A stretch of DNA of 64,000 nt from Dokdonia sp. Hel_I_53 (GTDB taxonomy: Bacteria; Bacteroidota; Bacteroidia; Flavobacteriales; Flavobacteriaceae). The stretch lies in NCBI RefSeq assembly GCF_007827465.1, contig NZ_VISL01000001.1, forward strand, positions 935,001 through 999,000, in the 5' to 3' direction. Below, piece after piece: positions 51,921-61,550 of the stretch. Both the position numbers and the translations under genes were made by a program. Each line of letters begins with the position of its first letter. The stretch's first letter is position 1. Under the pieces are notes generated by a model that saw only the letters and a program-made list of their open reading frames with translations, did no database searches and was not told the origin of the DNA.

Positions 51921-52861
51921 ATAAAGGTCAAAGCCACAAAAAGCAAATAAGCACCCAGAAGCAACAAACCTTTATATCTACCTAACTCTAATTTTACAGG
52001 AACAAATGCTAGTGGCAATAAGACAACGGCAAAACCTATCATCCAAAAAATATTAGTCTCCAGAATAATTGGATCAATTACATTTATAGGTTTTATAAGA
52101 GACGTGATACCTAGTACTGAAGCGATATTAAATATATTAGACCCTATTAAGTTACCAAGGGAAATAGCTTTTTCTTTTCTAAGAGCAGCAATTACAGAGG
52201 CTGCCAGCTCTGGAACGCTAGTTCCTATAGCAATAACAGTGACCGAAATAGCATATTCACTTATTCCTACTGCCGAAGCTAGATCTTTAGCTCCCCTTAC
52301 AAGCCACTCAGACCCAAAATATAATGCTGCACCACCTATTAACAGCCATATAATTATTTTAAAGTATGACGTTGTAGCTAATTGTTCGTCTACCTCTTCG
52401 GAGTGCGCTTTTTGAGCACCTCTTGCACGACGTATCAAAAAAAATAAATAGACAGCAAGCCCTAACAAAAGACCTATACCTTCACTTGCTGTAAGTTTCC
52501 CGTCATTAGCTAACAAGAAATATAGAACTATAGAAAATAATACCATCACAGGCCAATTAAACCTATAAAAATCTCTATCGACACCTAAGGAACTTATAAT
52601 GGCAGTAACTCCTAAAACTAATCCGATGTTTGCAATATTAGAACCTATCACATTTCCAAGTGCTATATCTGGACTTCCCTCTAGCGCAGCTTGAACACTC
52701 ACTAATAACTCTGGTGCAGAAGTGGCAAAAGAAACTACCGTAAGCCCTATCACCATTTTTGAAAGATTCAACTTAAAAGATAAACCCACAGAAGATCTAA
52801 CTAAAAACTCCCCTCCTACTACAAGCAGCGCAAATCCAGCCAAAATATAAAATATACTCAT
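51917..52861 (-). CDS. Calcium/sodium antiporter (CaCA family, YrbG-like)
   Basis: This 314-residue membrane transporter has ten helices in two inverted halves. Each half holds an alpha-repeat: FATSAPELLVS with GSNIANIGLVLG, and GTSVPELAAS with GSNIFNIASVLG, which form the ion-binding sites. It exchanges sodium for calcium across the inner membrane. The length is normal. It is transcribed toward the M1 gene and is divergent from rel. Confidence 0.92.
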   Translation of the reverse strand: MSIFYILAGFALLVVGGEFLVRSSVGLSFKLNLSKMVIGLTVVSFATSAPELLVSVQAALEGSPDIALGNVIGSNIANIGLVLGVTAIISSLGVDRDFYRFNWPVMVLFSIVLYFLLANDGKLTASEGIGLLLGLAVYLFFLIRRARGAQKAHSEEVDEQLATTSYFKIIIWLLIGGAALYFGSEWLVRGAKDLASAVGISEYAISVTVIAIGTSVPELAASVIAALRKEKAISLGNLIGSNIFNIASVLGITSLIKPINVIDPIILETNIFWMIGFAVVLLPLAFVPVKLELGRYKGLLLLGAYLLFVALTFI

Positions 52862-52965
52862 AAACTAATTTTAGGGAGCGAAGATACTCAATTCATAAAC
52901 TCAATCATGAAAGGTTCTTATGAGATAGACATGATTATCTTCTTGTAGAAATCTTAGCAATCTAC

Positions 52966-52979
52966 GCTTTCGCGAAAGC
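52966..52979. repeat. Dispersed palindrome, copy 21 (14 bp)
   Basis: GCTTTCGCGAAAGC in the divergent antiporter/rel region; the flanking TAC/ATA arms are nearly symmetric. Confidence 0.9.
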
Positions 52980-53094
52980 ATACTCCTATCAAAAGGCAAA
53001 TACAACATGCATATACAATCTATACACCACTCCTTAAAATTCCTTAGTTGAACACCTTGCCCATTTATAAGAAAATAGTACATTTAAATATACT

Positions 53095-55305
53095 ATGGAA
53101 TTGACTCAAGAATTTATAGAAGCAGAGAACAAAGAGCTTACACGACAGTATAAAAAATTACTGCGTATAAGCTACCAGACACTTTCTGAAGACGATAAGA
53201 AGATGATACGGAAGGCTTTTGAGGTCGCAGTAGATGCTCACAAATCTCAACGCCGTAAGTCAGGTGAGGCGTATATTTTCCACCCTCTAGCTGTTGCTCA
53301 AATCGTGGCTAGTGAAATAGGCCTAGATGCTACTTCTATTGCAAGTGCTTTACTGCATGATGTCGTAGAAGATACTGACTACACGCTATCTGATCTTGAG
53401 CAAATGTTTGGAGAAACCGTAGCTCGTATTGTTGATGGGCTTACAAAAATATCTAATCTTAAAAAAGATCGAGATGTTTCATTACAGGCTGAGAACTTCA
53501 GAAAAATGTTGCTAACAATTAATGATGATCCTCGAGTAATTATTATAAAAATAGCAGACAGATTACATAATATGCAAACCATGGATGCTATGCGTCCAGA
53601 CAAACAAGCAAAAATTTCTAGTGAAACCCTTTATATCTACGCCCCTCTCGCTCATAGAATGGGACTTTATAATATTAAAACAGAACTAGAAGATCTCAGT
53701 TTAAAACACACAGAGCCAGATGTGTACAATGATATAAGAGACAAAATCAAAGAGAGTAAAGAGCAACAAGATCAGTATATAAAGGATTTTAAAAAAGTAA
53801 TTGAAGACTCACTGGATGCAGAAGGTCTCAATTATGAAATAAAAGGCCGTCCTAAATCTATCTATAGTATAAGGCGTAAGATTCTTTCTCAAGGAGTTAC
53901 CTTTGATGAAGTTTACGATAAATTTGCAATACGTATTATCTATAAAAGTGACAAGGCAAATGAAAAATTTCTTGCCTGGAAAATTTATTCTATTGTAACA
54001 GACCACTTCAGACCTAATCCCACCAGATTACGTGACTGGATTTCATCTCCAAAATCTACTGGATATGAAGCACTTCACATCACGGTTATGGGCCTCAAAG
54101 GAAGATGGGTTGAAGTTCAAATAAGGTCAGATCGGATGAATGAGATAGCAGAAAAAGGATATGCTGCTCACTACAAGTATAAACAAGGAAATACTGGAGA
54201 ATCTACATTAGATGAGTGGATTAATAGATTACAAGAAGCCCTAGAAAATCCAGAACAAAGTGCCGTAGACTTTGTAGAAAATTTCAAACTAAATCTTTAC
54301 AACAAAGAGATATTCGTTTTTACCCCACAAGGAGAATTAAAATCACTACCTAAAGGAGCAACACCGCTTGATTTTGCATTTAGTGTACACACAGAAGTAG
54401 GTTTGCATACTAGAGGTGCTCGTGTAAATGGTAAATTAGTGCCGCTAAGTCATGAATTAAAAAGTGGAGATCAAGTAGAAATCATCACCTCAGAATCTGC
54501 ACACCCTACTAATAACTGGCTCGACTATGCCACAACAGCTAGAGCAAGAGCTAAAATCAAATCGTCTCTTAAAGATGAGAAAAAGGAACTGGCAGATGAC
54601 GGAAAAGTGACGCTTGCGCGAAAACTGAAATCTCAAAAAATTCCGCTCAACGAAAAAACGGTCAATGAGCTTGTTTCCTATTTTAAATTAAATACAAGCC
54701 TTGATTTATTTTATAGAGTAGGTAACGGAACGATAGACAATAAAATGATCAAAGAGTTTGCGGCTTCTCGTAGCAATGCTCTAATGAGTTTTATAAAAAG
54801 TAAAATTAGAAAGGGAACAACCCCAACAGATGTTGATAAGGATGAAATAACAAATACGTATGACTCTTTAGTATTTGGGCCAGATGAACAAAAACTAGAT
54901 TACTCATTTGCAAAATGTTGTACTCCCATACCTGGAGATGCTGTTTTTGGGTTTACCACCATTAAGGATGGGATAAAAGTTCATAAAAATAATTGTCCCA
55001 ATGCAATCTCCATGCGTAGTAATTATGCCTACCGCGTAATCAAAGCAAAGTGGATTGACTCTACAGATACTGGATATCAAACGGAACTTATTCTAACAGG
55101 TATTGATAAGTTAGGATTGGTAAACACGGTCACTGCAGAAATCTCTAATCATATGCATGTAGACATCAAGAGTCTTAGCTTTACTACTAATGGAGGAGTC
55201 TTTAGAGGAAAAATAATAGTAGTTGTTCAAAACAATGGATTGTTAAAAACCTTAATAGAAAATCTCAAAAAAATAGATGGGATCGATAAAGTGACTAGGG
55301 TTTAA
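53095..55305 (+). CDS. rel: RelA/SpoT bifunctional (p)ppGpp synthetase/hydrolase
   Basis: This 736-residue enzyme makes and breaks the stringent-response alarmone. The N-terminal HD hydrolase domain is intact (HPLAVAQIVASEIGL, ALLHDVVEDT with H88/D89). The synthetase domain follows (IKGRPKSIYSIRRK, about 265-390), then TGS (IFVFTPQGELKSLPKGATPLDFAFSVHTE), a helical/Zn-finger region (FAKCCTPIPGDAVFGF) and a C-terminal ACT domain. The preserved HD motif indicates a Rel/SpoT type. A near-palindrome (CGCTTGCGCGAAAA, 54611-54624) lies in its coding sequence. Fur and purA follow closely. Confidence 0.95.
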   Translation: MELTQEFIEAENKELTRQYKKLLRISYQTLSEDDKKMIRKAFEVAVDAHKSQRRKSGEAYIFHPLAVAQIVASEIGLDATSIASALLHDVVEDTDYTLSDLEQMFGETVARIVDGLTKISNLKKDRDVSLQAENFRKMLLTINDDPRVIIIKIADRLHNMQTMDAMRPDKQAKISSETLYIYAPLAHRMGLYNIKTELEDLSLKHTEPDVYNDIRDKIKESKEQQDQYIKDFKKVIEDSLDAEGLNYEIKGRPKSIYSIRRKILSQGVTFDEVYDKFAIRIIYKSDKANEKFLAWKIYSIVTDHFRPNPTRLRDWISSPKSTGYEALHITVMGLKGRWVEVQIRSDRMNEIAEKGYAAHYKYKQGNTGESTLDEWINRLQEALENPEQSAVDFVENFKLNLYNKEIFVFTPQGELKSLPKGATPLDFAFSVHTEVGLHTRGARVNGKLVPLSHELKSGDQVEIITSESAHPTNNWLDYATTARARAKIKSSLKDEKKELADDGKVTLARKLKSQKIPLNEKTVNELVSYFKLNTSLDLFYRVGNGTIDNKMIKEFAASRSNALMSFIKSKIRKGTTPTDVDKDEITNTYDSLVFGPDEQKLDYSFAKCCTPIPGDAVFGFTTIKDGIKVHKNNCPNAISMRSNYAYRVIKAKWIDSTDTGYQTELILTGIDKLGLVNTVTAEISNHMHVDIKSLSFTTNGGVFRGKIIVVVQNNGLLKTLIENLKKIDGIDKVTRV

Positions 55306-55334
55306 TTACGTAAATTAGCCCTTTACAAAAAGCA

Positions 55335-55796
55335 ATGCCATTAAAAGCTACCATTAATAAAGATCAAGACGTCGTTAAAGGCGTTTTTACAGCCTATTTA
55401 GAAGAAAAAGGGCACCGTAAAACGCCAGAACGTTTTGCAATTCTTCAAGAAATTTATAATAATGAAGAGCATTTTGATATAGAGTCTCTCTATATCAATA
55501 TGAAAAACAAAAACTATCGAGTGAGTAGAGCTACCCTTTACAACACGATAGAACTTTTATTGGAATGCGGGTTGGTGCGCAAACATCAATTTGGAAACAA
55601 TCAAGCACAATACGAAAAATCTTATTTTGATAAGCAACACGACCATGTGATTTTAACAGACACTGGAGAGGTCATCGAGTTTTGTGATCCTCGTATACAA
55701 TCTATTAAAAAGACTATAGAAGAAGTATTTGATATCACTATAGATAAACACTCTCTTTATTTCTACGGAAAGAAAAACACAACTAACCAAGAATAA
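55335..55796 (+). CDS. Fur family metal-dependent regulator
   Basis: This 153-residue transcription factor has an N-terminal winged helix ([56 protein letters not shown]) and a C-terminal dimerisation domain with the metal motif [16 protein letters not shown]. The CxxC structural zinc site of many Fur proteins is missing; only single cysteines remain (ECG, FCD). It may therefore be a Fur, Zur or PerR-like variant, and the metal cannot be called. It lies 29 bp after rel and 4 bp before purA. Confidence 0.9.
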   Translation: MPLKATINKDQDVVKGVFTAYLEEKGHRKTPERFAILQEIYNNEEHFDIESLYINMKNKNYRVSRATLYNTIELLLECGLVRKHQFGNNQAQYEKSYFDKQHDHVILTDTGEVIEFCDPRIQSIKKTIEEVFDITIDKHSLYFYGKKNTTNQE

Positions 55797-55800
55797 TATA

Positions 55801-57075
55801 ATGGCAGTAGATTTACTACTAGGTCTCCAATGGGGCGACGAAGGAAAAGGAAAAATTGTTGATGTTCTTACAAAAGACTACGACATCATTGCACGCTTTC
55901 AAGGAGGACCTAACGCAGGGCATACACTTGAGTTTGATGGAATAAAGCATGTATTACACACCATTCCATCTGGAATATTTCATGACAATGCAATGAATAT
56001 CATAGGTAATGGCGTTGTAATTGATCCTGTAATCTTTAAAAAAGAATTACAAAACCTCGATAAATTTGATGGTTTGGATTATGCATCAAAACTTGCCATC
56101 TCACGCAAAGCCCACCTAATTCTTCCTACACATCGCTTACTAGACGCAGCTTCTGAAGCTTCAAAAGGAAAGGCAAAAATAGGCTCTACTCTTAAAGGAA
56201 TAGGTCCTACATATATGGACAAAACGGGTCGTAATGGTATACGTGTAGGAGATTTAGAACTAGCAGATTGGAAAGACCGTTATACTTCACTTAGGGATAA
56301 ACATATCTCGATGATCGATTTTTACGATGCAAAAATTGAATTTGACCTTGACGAATTAGAGGCAGAATTTTTTGCTGCTATAAAAACATTAAAGTCATTA
56401 AAATTTATAGACTCAGAAGAATATTTGTACCAAGCTCAGAAAAATGGTAAAACTATACTAGCAGAAGGAGCTCAAGGTTCATTACTCGACATTGATTTTG
56501 GAACGTATCCATATGTCACCTCCTCAAACACTACTGCTGCTGGAGCTTGTACAGGCCTAGGGGTTGCTCCTAATCAAATAGGTGAAGTATTTGGGATTTT
56601 TAAAGCTTACACCACGCGTGTAGGTTCTGGTCCTTTTCCTACTGAGCTATTTGATGAAGATGGTGAGACTATGGGCCGCGTAGGTAATGAATTTGGTGCC
56701 ACTACTGGTCGTGCACGTCGTTGTGGGTGGTTAGACCTTGTTGCTCTCAAGTATGCTGTACGTGTGAATGGTGTAACACAATTAATGATGATGAAAGGTG
56801 ATGTTCTTTCTGGCTTTGACACACTCAAAGTCTGTACTGCATATAAGTACAAAGGCGAGACAATCGAGCATCTCCCTTATAATATTGAACCAGAAAACGT
56901 TGAGGTTGTATATAAAGAAATGGATGGATGGTCTGAAGATCTAACGGGTATGACTCAAGCAGATCAACTTCCTAAAGCTCTTAACGATTACATTGAGTAT
57001 CTTGAGAAAGAATTAGAAACTCCAATTAAAATTGTATCTGTAGGACCAGACAGAACTCAAACGATCTTGAGATAA
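55801..57075 (+). CDS. purA: Adenylosuccinate synthetase
   Basis: This enzyme joins IMP and aspartate with GTP on the way to AMP. The 424-residue protein starts with the GTP loop LQWGDEGKGKIVD (9-21). The signatures QGGPNAGHT and GIGPTYMDKTGRNGIRVGDL, then GSGPFPTEL and FGATTGRARRCGWLD, are present. It is the third gene after rel and Fur; a terminator follows, so rel-fur-purA may form one transcript tying the stringent response and purine synthesis. Confidence 0.96.
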   Translation: MAVDLLLGLQWGDEGKGKIVDVLTKDYDIIARFQGGPNAGHTLEFDGIKHVLHTIPSGIFHDNAMNIIGNGVVIDPVIFKKELQNLDKFDGLDYASKLAISRKAHLILPTHRLLDAASEASKGKAKIGSTLKGIGPTYMDKTGRNGIRVGDLELADWKDRYTSLRDKHISMIDFYDAKIEFDLDELEAEFFAAIKTLKSLKFIDSEEYLYQAQKNGKTILAEGAQGSLLDIDFGTYPYVTSSNTTAAGACTGLGVAPNQIGEVFGIFKAYTTRVGSGPFPTELFDEDGETMGRVGNEFGATTGRARRCGWLDLVALKYAVRVNGVTQLMMMKGDVLSGFDTLKVCTAYKYKGETIEHLPYNIEPENVEVVYKEMDGWSEDLTGMTQADQLPKALNDYIEYLEKELETPIKIVSVGPDRTQTILR

Positions 57076-57089
57076 TATGTATAGTTTGC

Positions 57090-57099
57090 TTTCGCGAAA
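57090..57099. repeat. Dispersed palindrome, copy 22 (10 bp core)
   Basis: GC-TTTCGCGAAA between the purA stop and its terminator; the right arm GC is lost. Confidence 0.85.
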
Positions 57100-57112
57100 A
57101 CAGTAAGTAACA

Positions 57113-57141
57113 AAACCCGTTTCATTAGAAGCGGGTTTTTT
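57113..57141 (+). terminator. Rho-independent terminator of purA
   Basis: AAACCCG and CGGGTTT arms with an inner TTC/GAA pairing and a T-run. Confidence 0.88.
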
Positions 57142-57223
57142 GTTATTAAATAACAAACAATGAGAAATCGGAAGTTAACTTCAAATTTTAATACAGCTTA
57201 CTGATTTCGGTATGTGATTTGAT

Positions 57224-57231
57224 TATTTTTG
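57224..57231 (+). promoter_or_regulatory. TAnnTTTG promoter element for the OstA-like gene
   Basis: TATTTTTG ends 6 bp before the ATG, suggesting a nearly leaderless message. Confidence 0.5.
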
Positions 57232-57237
57232 TAAGTC

Positions 57238-59067
57238 ATGAAAAAACAATGCTACTTTTTATTGATAGGCTTAATAAGTATATCCTTTTTCGCAAAAGCG
57301 CAACAAGAAAATTCAAAACGTATACTTATCAACTCCCCTATTGAGAGAATTAACGAAGAAGAATTTCCGGGTGCCGTTATATTTCAAAAAGGGGATAGCG
57401 AGCAAGTCTATATAGAACATGATGGCGCAGAAATGTGGTGTGACCTTGCATTTTTTTATAAAGAGGAAAACTTTGTAAAAGCATACCGAAATGTGCGCAT
57501 GAAACAAGGAGACTCCGTTTCTATGCGCAGCAAGTATATAGAATATAATGGTGATACGAAGTTTGCATATGCAGCAGGAAACGTTTTTTTAAAAAAAGAC
57601 ACGACAACGGTCACAACAGATACCATGTACTTCAACCGAAATACTCAACAGGCCTATTACCGTACAGGTGGAGTAGTGACCTCACCAAATAGTAAAATTA
57701 CGAGTCGTGTAGGTCGTTATTATATTGAAGATGATAAAATATCTTTCATTAATCAAGTAGTAGTAACTAATCCTGAATATACCATCCTCAGTGAGCAACT
57801 AGATTTTTATAGTGTACCTGAGCATGCATATCTATACGGCCCTACCACAATAACCTCTAAAACATCAAAGGTTTACTGTGAACGCGGATTTTATGATACT
57901 GCAAATGACTATGGCTATTTTGTAAAAAATTCTCGCATCGACTATGACAATAGACAAGTTTATGGAGATAGTCTCTACTTTGACCGAAACAAAAATTTTG
58001 CGAGTGCCACCAATAATATAAAAGTATTAGACACTATAAACAGAAGTTTAATTAAAGGACATTATGCTGAGGTGTATCGAGCTAAAGACTCTGTAATGAT
58101 AACTCAGCGGGCAGTAGCAATTACGGTTGAAGATAATGACTCTGTTTATGTACATGGTGACAAATTATTACTTACTGGAAAACCAGAAAATCGTATTATA
58201 CGTGCTTACAAAAATGTAAAGTTGTACAAAAGCAACCTCAGTGGCAAGAGTGATTCTCTACATACAAACCAAGCAACAGGTCTTACCCAAATGATAGGCA
58301 AACCCATTCTGTGGAATGAGCAAAGCCAAATTACTGGAGACAGCATACATTTAATTAGCAATACTAAGACTGAAAAAATAGATTCTCTTAAAGTCTTTGA
58401 TAATGCTTTTATAGCTCAAAAGGATAGTATTTCTGGGTATAATCAAATAAAAGGGCAAAAACTTTTTGGCTTTTTTAATAAAAAAAATGAGCTCGAAAGA
58501 GTGGACATCATAAAAAATGCAGAGAGTATTGTTTACTTAAGAGAAGAAAATGGAGAATTAATAGGTATAGACAAAAGTAAATCTGCCTCTATAGAAATTA
58601 TTTTTACAGAACAGACTATAGATGAGGTTTATAAACGTAAAAATCCTGGCGGTGACATATTTCCGGAATCTCAATTTTTAGATCAATCGCAAACATTTGA
58701 AGGTTTTAATTGGCGTGGTGAAGAAAGGCTTCTTAGTAAAGAAGACATATTCAAAGGGGAGGCTCCATTTGTTTTGAGAGAAATAGAGGGTATCCCACTT
58801 CCAGAAATAGATGAAAGTTTCTTTATGGACAATGAAAATATAGAAAAAACGAATCTTCCTGAAACTTCAGAAATTCAAAAAAAGGATTTTAAAAATAGAG
58901 AGGAAGATCAACCTAAATTCATCCAAAAAGCTACTGATAAAGATATTCGTAAAAAAAGAGAAGATATGATGAGCAGAAATTCTGCCACGGGTTTAGAAAG
59001 ATCAAAACAAAAATCTTCTCAATTGCTACGCCCTAAATTTAAAAATAAGAAAACAAAAGGTAATTGA
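57238..59067 (+). CDS. OstA/LptA-like envelope protein
   Basis: This 609-residue exported protein has a signal peptide (MKKQCYFLLIGLISISFFAKAQ) with AKAQ cleavage encoded by a decayed palindrome (57288-57300). The mature part has OstA/LptA-type beta-jellyroll repeats: MRSKYIEYNGDTKFAYAAGNVFLKK, TVTTDTMYFNRNTQQAYY, YIEDDKISFINQVVVTNPEY and later GHYAEVYRAKDSVMI. LptA-like proteins carry lipopolysaccharide across the periplasm. A Lys/Glu-rich tail of about 80 residues ends the protein. It is single-gene with its own promoter. Confidence 0.85.
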   Translation: MKKQCYFLLIGLISISFFAKAQQENSKRILINSPIERINEEEFPGAVIFQKGDSEQVYIEHDGAEMWCDLAFFYKEENFVKAYRNVRMKQGDSVSMRSKYIEYNGDTKFAYAAGNVFLKKDTTTVTTDTMYFNRNTQQAYYRTGGVVTSPNSKITSRVGRYYIEDDKISFINQVVVTNPEYTILSEQLDFYSVPEHAYLYGPTTITSKTSKVYCERGFYDTANDYGYFVKNSRIDYDNRQVYGDSLYFDRNKNFASATNNIKVLDTINRSLIKGHYAEVYRAKDSVMITQRAVAITVEDNDSVYVHGDKLLLTGKPENRIIRAYKNVKLYKSNLSGKSDSLHTNQATGLTQMIGKPILWNEQSQITGDSIHLISNTKTEKIDSLKVFDNAFIAQKDSISGYNQIKGQKLFGFFNKKNELERVDIIKNAESIVYLREENGELIGIDKSKSASIEIIFTEQTIDEVYKRKNPGGDIFPESQFLDQSQTFEGFNWRGEERLLSKEDIFKGEAPFVLREIEGIPLPEIDESFFMDNENIEKTNLPETSEIQKKDFKNREEDQPKFIQKATDKDIRKKREDMMSRNSATGLERSKQKSSQLLRPKFKNKKTKGN

Positions 59068-59244
59068 TCAATTTGTTGACTTATTGATAATGAACAACTT
59101 GTGTTTTTTTAATTAGCAATTAAATTTGTTGATAATTTTTAAGTGAAAAATTGGTTTTTACTAAAAAAAAAGAAATTGATTTGTATTTCAACCCAATTTA
59201 TAAGTACTTTGACGAAAAATTTAATTTTATCATTATCAGGAGTA

Positions 59245-59252
59245 TATATTTG
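59245..59252 (+). promoter_or_regulatory. TAnnTTTG promoter element for the thioredoxin-fold gene
   Basis: TATATTTG, 21 bp before the ATG at 59274, at the end of a 206-bp AT-rich gap. Confidence 0.5.
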
Positions 59253-59273
59253 CTGCACCCCCAAATATAACTT

Positions 59274-59969
59274 ATGAAAAGACTTTTACTCATATTTGGA
59301 TTTTTTACGCTACTGAATGCAAATGCTCAGAATTCTCAACTATATTTTTCTGAAGCAATTGATGTTTTCTTACCTGAATACCTAGCAAATGTAGAGAAGG
59401 CAATCTCTAATATGCAAAAGGATAAAATCAACACCCTTTTTGAAACCTTAGTAGAGGAAAAATTATCTGGCTCTCTAATGAATAACTTTACAGTTAAAAA
59501 TTTAGCTAAGAAGGATGTTCAGTTAAGTGATTTTGAAAAACCAGTTTTACTACTTACATATTCGAGTTGGAGATTAAGTTGTAAAGGTGAGCTACCAGCT
59601 CTTAATGAACTAGCAGATCACTATGGTGATCAAATTAAAATTGTCTTATTATTTTGGGGAGAGCACAAAAAAGTTAAAGAATTAGCTAAAGGTTACCATA
59701 AGAATATAGACATTTTATACGTAGATGACGCTGATAATAACTATACACTTATAATTAAAAATTTAAAGCATTCTTTTGGACTCCCACTAGCATATACCCT
59801 TACCTCACAATATGAAATTGTAGATATCAAAAAGAGATTGTCTAATGAAATTTCTGAAAGTAAAGATGAGGCCTCTTTAGAAAATTATGAGCTTTACAAA
59901 AATGCCATTACTTCATTATTTTTTGAGGAAGCGCAATTAAGTCACTCTCCCATAGTGATTAACAAGTAA
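59274..59969 (+). CDS. Exported thioredoxin-fold protein lacking the CxxC pair
   Basis: This 231-residue protein has a signal peptide (MKRLLLIFGFFTLLNANAQ) and a TlpA/thioredoxin-like domain (about 75-200). The active-site region reads SSWRLSCKGELPAL: the second cysteine is C103 but the first is replaced by R100, so it cannot form a normal redox disulfide within the motif. The following strand GDQIKIVLLFWGEH and FGLPLAYTLTSQYEIV (cis-Pro region) keep the fold. It may be a one-Cys variant, a regulator or a partner of a redox enzyme. It is convergent with the TSUP gene. Confidence 0.7.
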   Translation: MKRLLLIFGFFTLLNANAQNSQLYFSEAIDVFLPEYLANVEKAISNMQKDKINTLFETLVEEKLSGSLMNNFTVKNLAKKDVQLSDFEKPVLLLTYSSWRLSCKGELPALNELADHYGDQIKIVLLFWGEHKKVKELAKGYHKNIDILYVDDADNNYTLIIKNLKHSFGLPLAYTLTSQYEIVDIKKRLSNEISESKDEASLENYELYKNAITSLFFEEAQLSHSPIVINK

Positions 59970-60086
59970 ATCTTATTATTTTTTATTTATTTTTTTTCAA
60001 AAAAAATACTATCTCTTACTTATCTTCATAATGTTATTTTATAAATAGAATCTAAATAGTTAATTTAATTTCAGTTTCTAAATTTC

Positions 60087-60455
60087 CTATTTACCCCACA
60101 ACATACGTATAGAAATAATTAGTAGAATTCCTCCAAATATACGTTTTAAAGTTTTTTGATCTAAGGTTACAGCTATTCTTGAGCCTACTAATCCACCTAT
60201 AATAAAGAATACAGCAATAACAGCTGCATACTTCCAGTTAACAAATCCAGCATTGTAATAATTATAAGCAGCTAAAAAGGTAACCGGAACCGCTAATACC
60301 GCAAGACTTGTTCCTTGAGCTTGATGTTGATTAAATCCTAGTAATAAGATCATGAGAGGTATCATTACTACACCCCCACCTACACCCATTACGCCACTCA
60401 AAATTCCTGCAACTAGTCCTATAATAATTAGTGCGATTATAATTGTAGCGTTCAT
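60087..60455 (-). CDS. TauE/SafE (TSUP) family membrane protein, half length
   Basis: This 122-residue membrane protein has about four hydrophobic helices. It begins with the TSUP motif IIIGLVAGILSGVMGVGGGVVMIPLMILLLGFNQHQAQGTS, followed by GGLVGSRIAV. Typical members have about 250 residues in two such halves, so it would have to work as a dimer. The family exports sulfur or organic anions; no substrate can be called. It is preceded by a terminator and stands alone. Confidence 0.8.
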   Translation of the reverse strand: MNATIIIALIIIGLVAGILSGVMGVGGGVVMIPLMILLLGFNQHQAQGTSLAVLAVPVTFLAAYNYYNAGFVNWKYAAVIAVFFIIGGLVGSRIAVTLDQKTLKRIFGGILLIISIRMLWGK

Positions 60456-60514
60456 ATCTATCTTTTTATTTTATTACAATATAAAAATAGGGTATTCCTA
60501 ACATCCCTGCATGT

Positions 60515-60550
60515 AAAAAGGGACTGATTTAAAAAATCAGTCCCTTTTTT
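60515..60550 (-). terminator. Terminator between lytic transglycosylase and TSUP genes
   Basis: AAAAAGGGACTGATT and its complement with a 5-base loop; A- and T-runs on both sides. It closes the transglycosylase unit. Confidence 0.88.
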
Positions 60551-60569
60551 GTAAAGATAAATTTAAAAA

Positions 60570-61526
60570 TTATTTCCCTACATCATAAATACCCTCTTTA
60601 GGAATTTCTATATAATACTTCTTCTTTGAACTATTGTTTAGATTAGGCTCTCTCAACCATGGGTTATGGATTTTTAATATTTTGTAATTAATTCCAAATC
60701 CTTCGGCAAACTTTACAAAATCAGAAACGGCAGTATCTACTTCAACTTTGTATGTAGGTACCGCTTTGTACATGTGTGTGTCATTAAAATTAAATCCATA
60801 TTTTTTTGGGTTACTTAAAATTTCTTTAAAAGCGATTATTCTAAAAACGTATCTACCTGTTTCCTCTCCAAGTAAAAGATCATAATAGTTATCTACATTC
60901 TGTTCCTCAAATCTTCTTGAAACGCCATAGTTGCCTGCATTATATGCCGCAGCTGCCGCTGTCCAACTGCCAAACCTCTCTTTAGAAGCCTTTAAATATT
61001 TACAAGCTGCACGAGTAGATTTTTCTATATGATAACGTTCATCAACATTATCATTCACTTCTAAGCCGTACTCTTTTCCTGTTTCTTTCAAAATTTGCCA
61101 AAATCCAGTAGCCCTTGCAGGAGATACTGCCTGAGTTAATCCACTCTCAATTACTGCTAGGTATTTAAGGTCATCTGGCACACCCTCCTCTTTTAAAATA
61201 GTCTCTATGATAGGAAAGTATTTATGAGCTCTTTTAAAAATTAACAAGGCATTAGATTGCCAGTAAGTATTTACTAGCAACTCCCTATCCATACGCTCAT
61301 AAATATCCGGATTTTCAACAGGAACCGCCTCACCGGCAAAATTTAAATCATCTGGCATAGGAATCGCATATACATTGTAGTCATTTAATAGCTTTTTATC
61401 TTGCTCAATCTGCTTTTCTACTAGTACTTGGTCAACTTTATCTTGTGGAGCCTGTGCTGCATTAATAACAATTCCTGCTATAGCAACAACAGCTACACCT
61501 GCTATAATTTTTTTCATCATCTTCAT
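60570..61526 (-). CDS. Membrane-associated lytic transglycosylase (SLT domain)
   Basis: This 318-residue exported enzyme cleaves peptidoglycan glycan strands, leaving 1,6-anhydro ends. After a signal peptide (MKMMKKIIAGVAVVAIAGIV; start may be any of two nearby Met codons) the SLT domain (about 100-240) has the catalytic AVIESGL (E127), ARATGFWQILKETGKEYGL and TAAAAAYNAGNYGV. The C-terminal part (about 270-318) ends with KKYYIEIPKEG, like a partial LysM-type or MltD-like tail. The alpha/beta hydrolase gene ends 25 bp upstream, so co-transcription is likely. Confidence 0.9.
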   Translation of the reverse strand: MKMMKKIIAGVAVVAIAGIVINAAQAPQDKVDQVLVEKQIEQDKKLLNDYNVYAIPMPDDLNFAGEAVPVENPDIYERMDRELLVNTYWQSNALLIFKRAHKYFPIIETILKEEGVPDDLKYLAVIESGLTQAVSPARATGFWQILKETGKEYGLEVNDNVDERYHIEKSTRAACKYLKASKERFGSWTAAAAAYNAGNYGVSRRFEEQNVDNYYDLLLGEETGRYVFRIIAFKEILSNPKKYGFNFNDTHMYKAVPTYKVEVDTAVSDFVKFAEGFGINYKILKIHNPWLREPNLNNSSKKKYYIEIPKEGIYDVGK

Positions 61527-61550
61527 ATCCTTTGTGTTTATATTAATATA

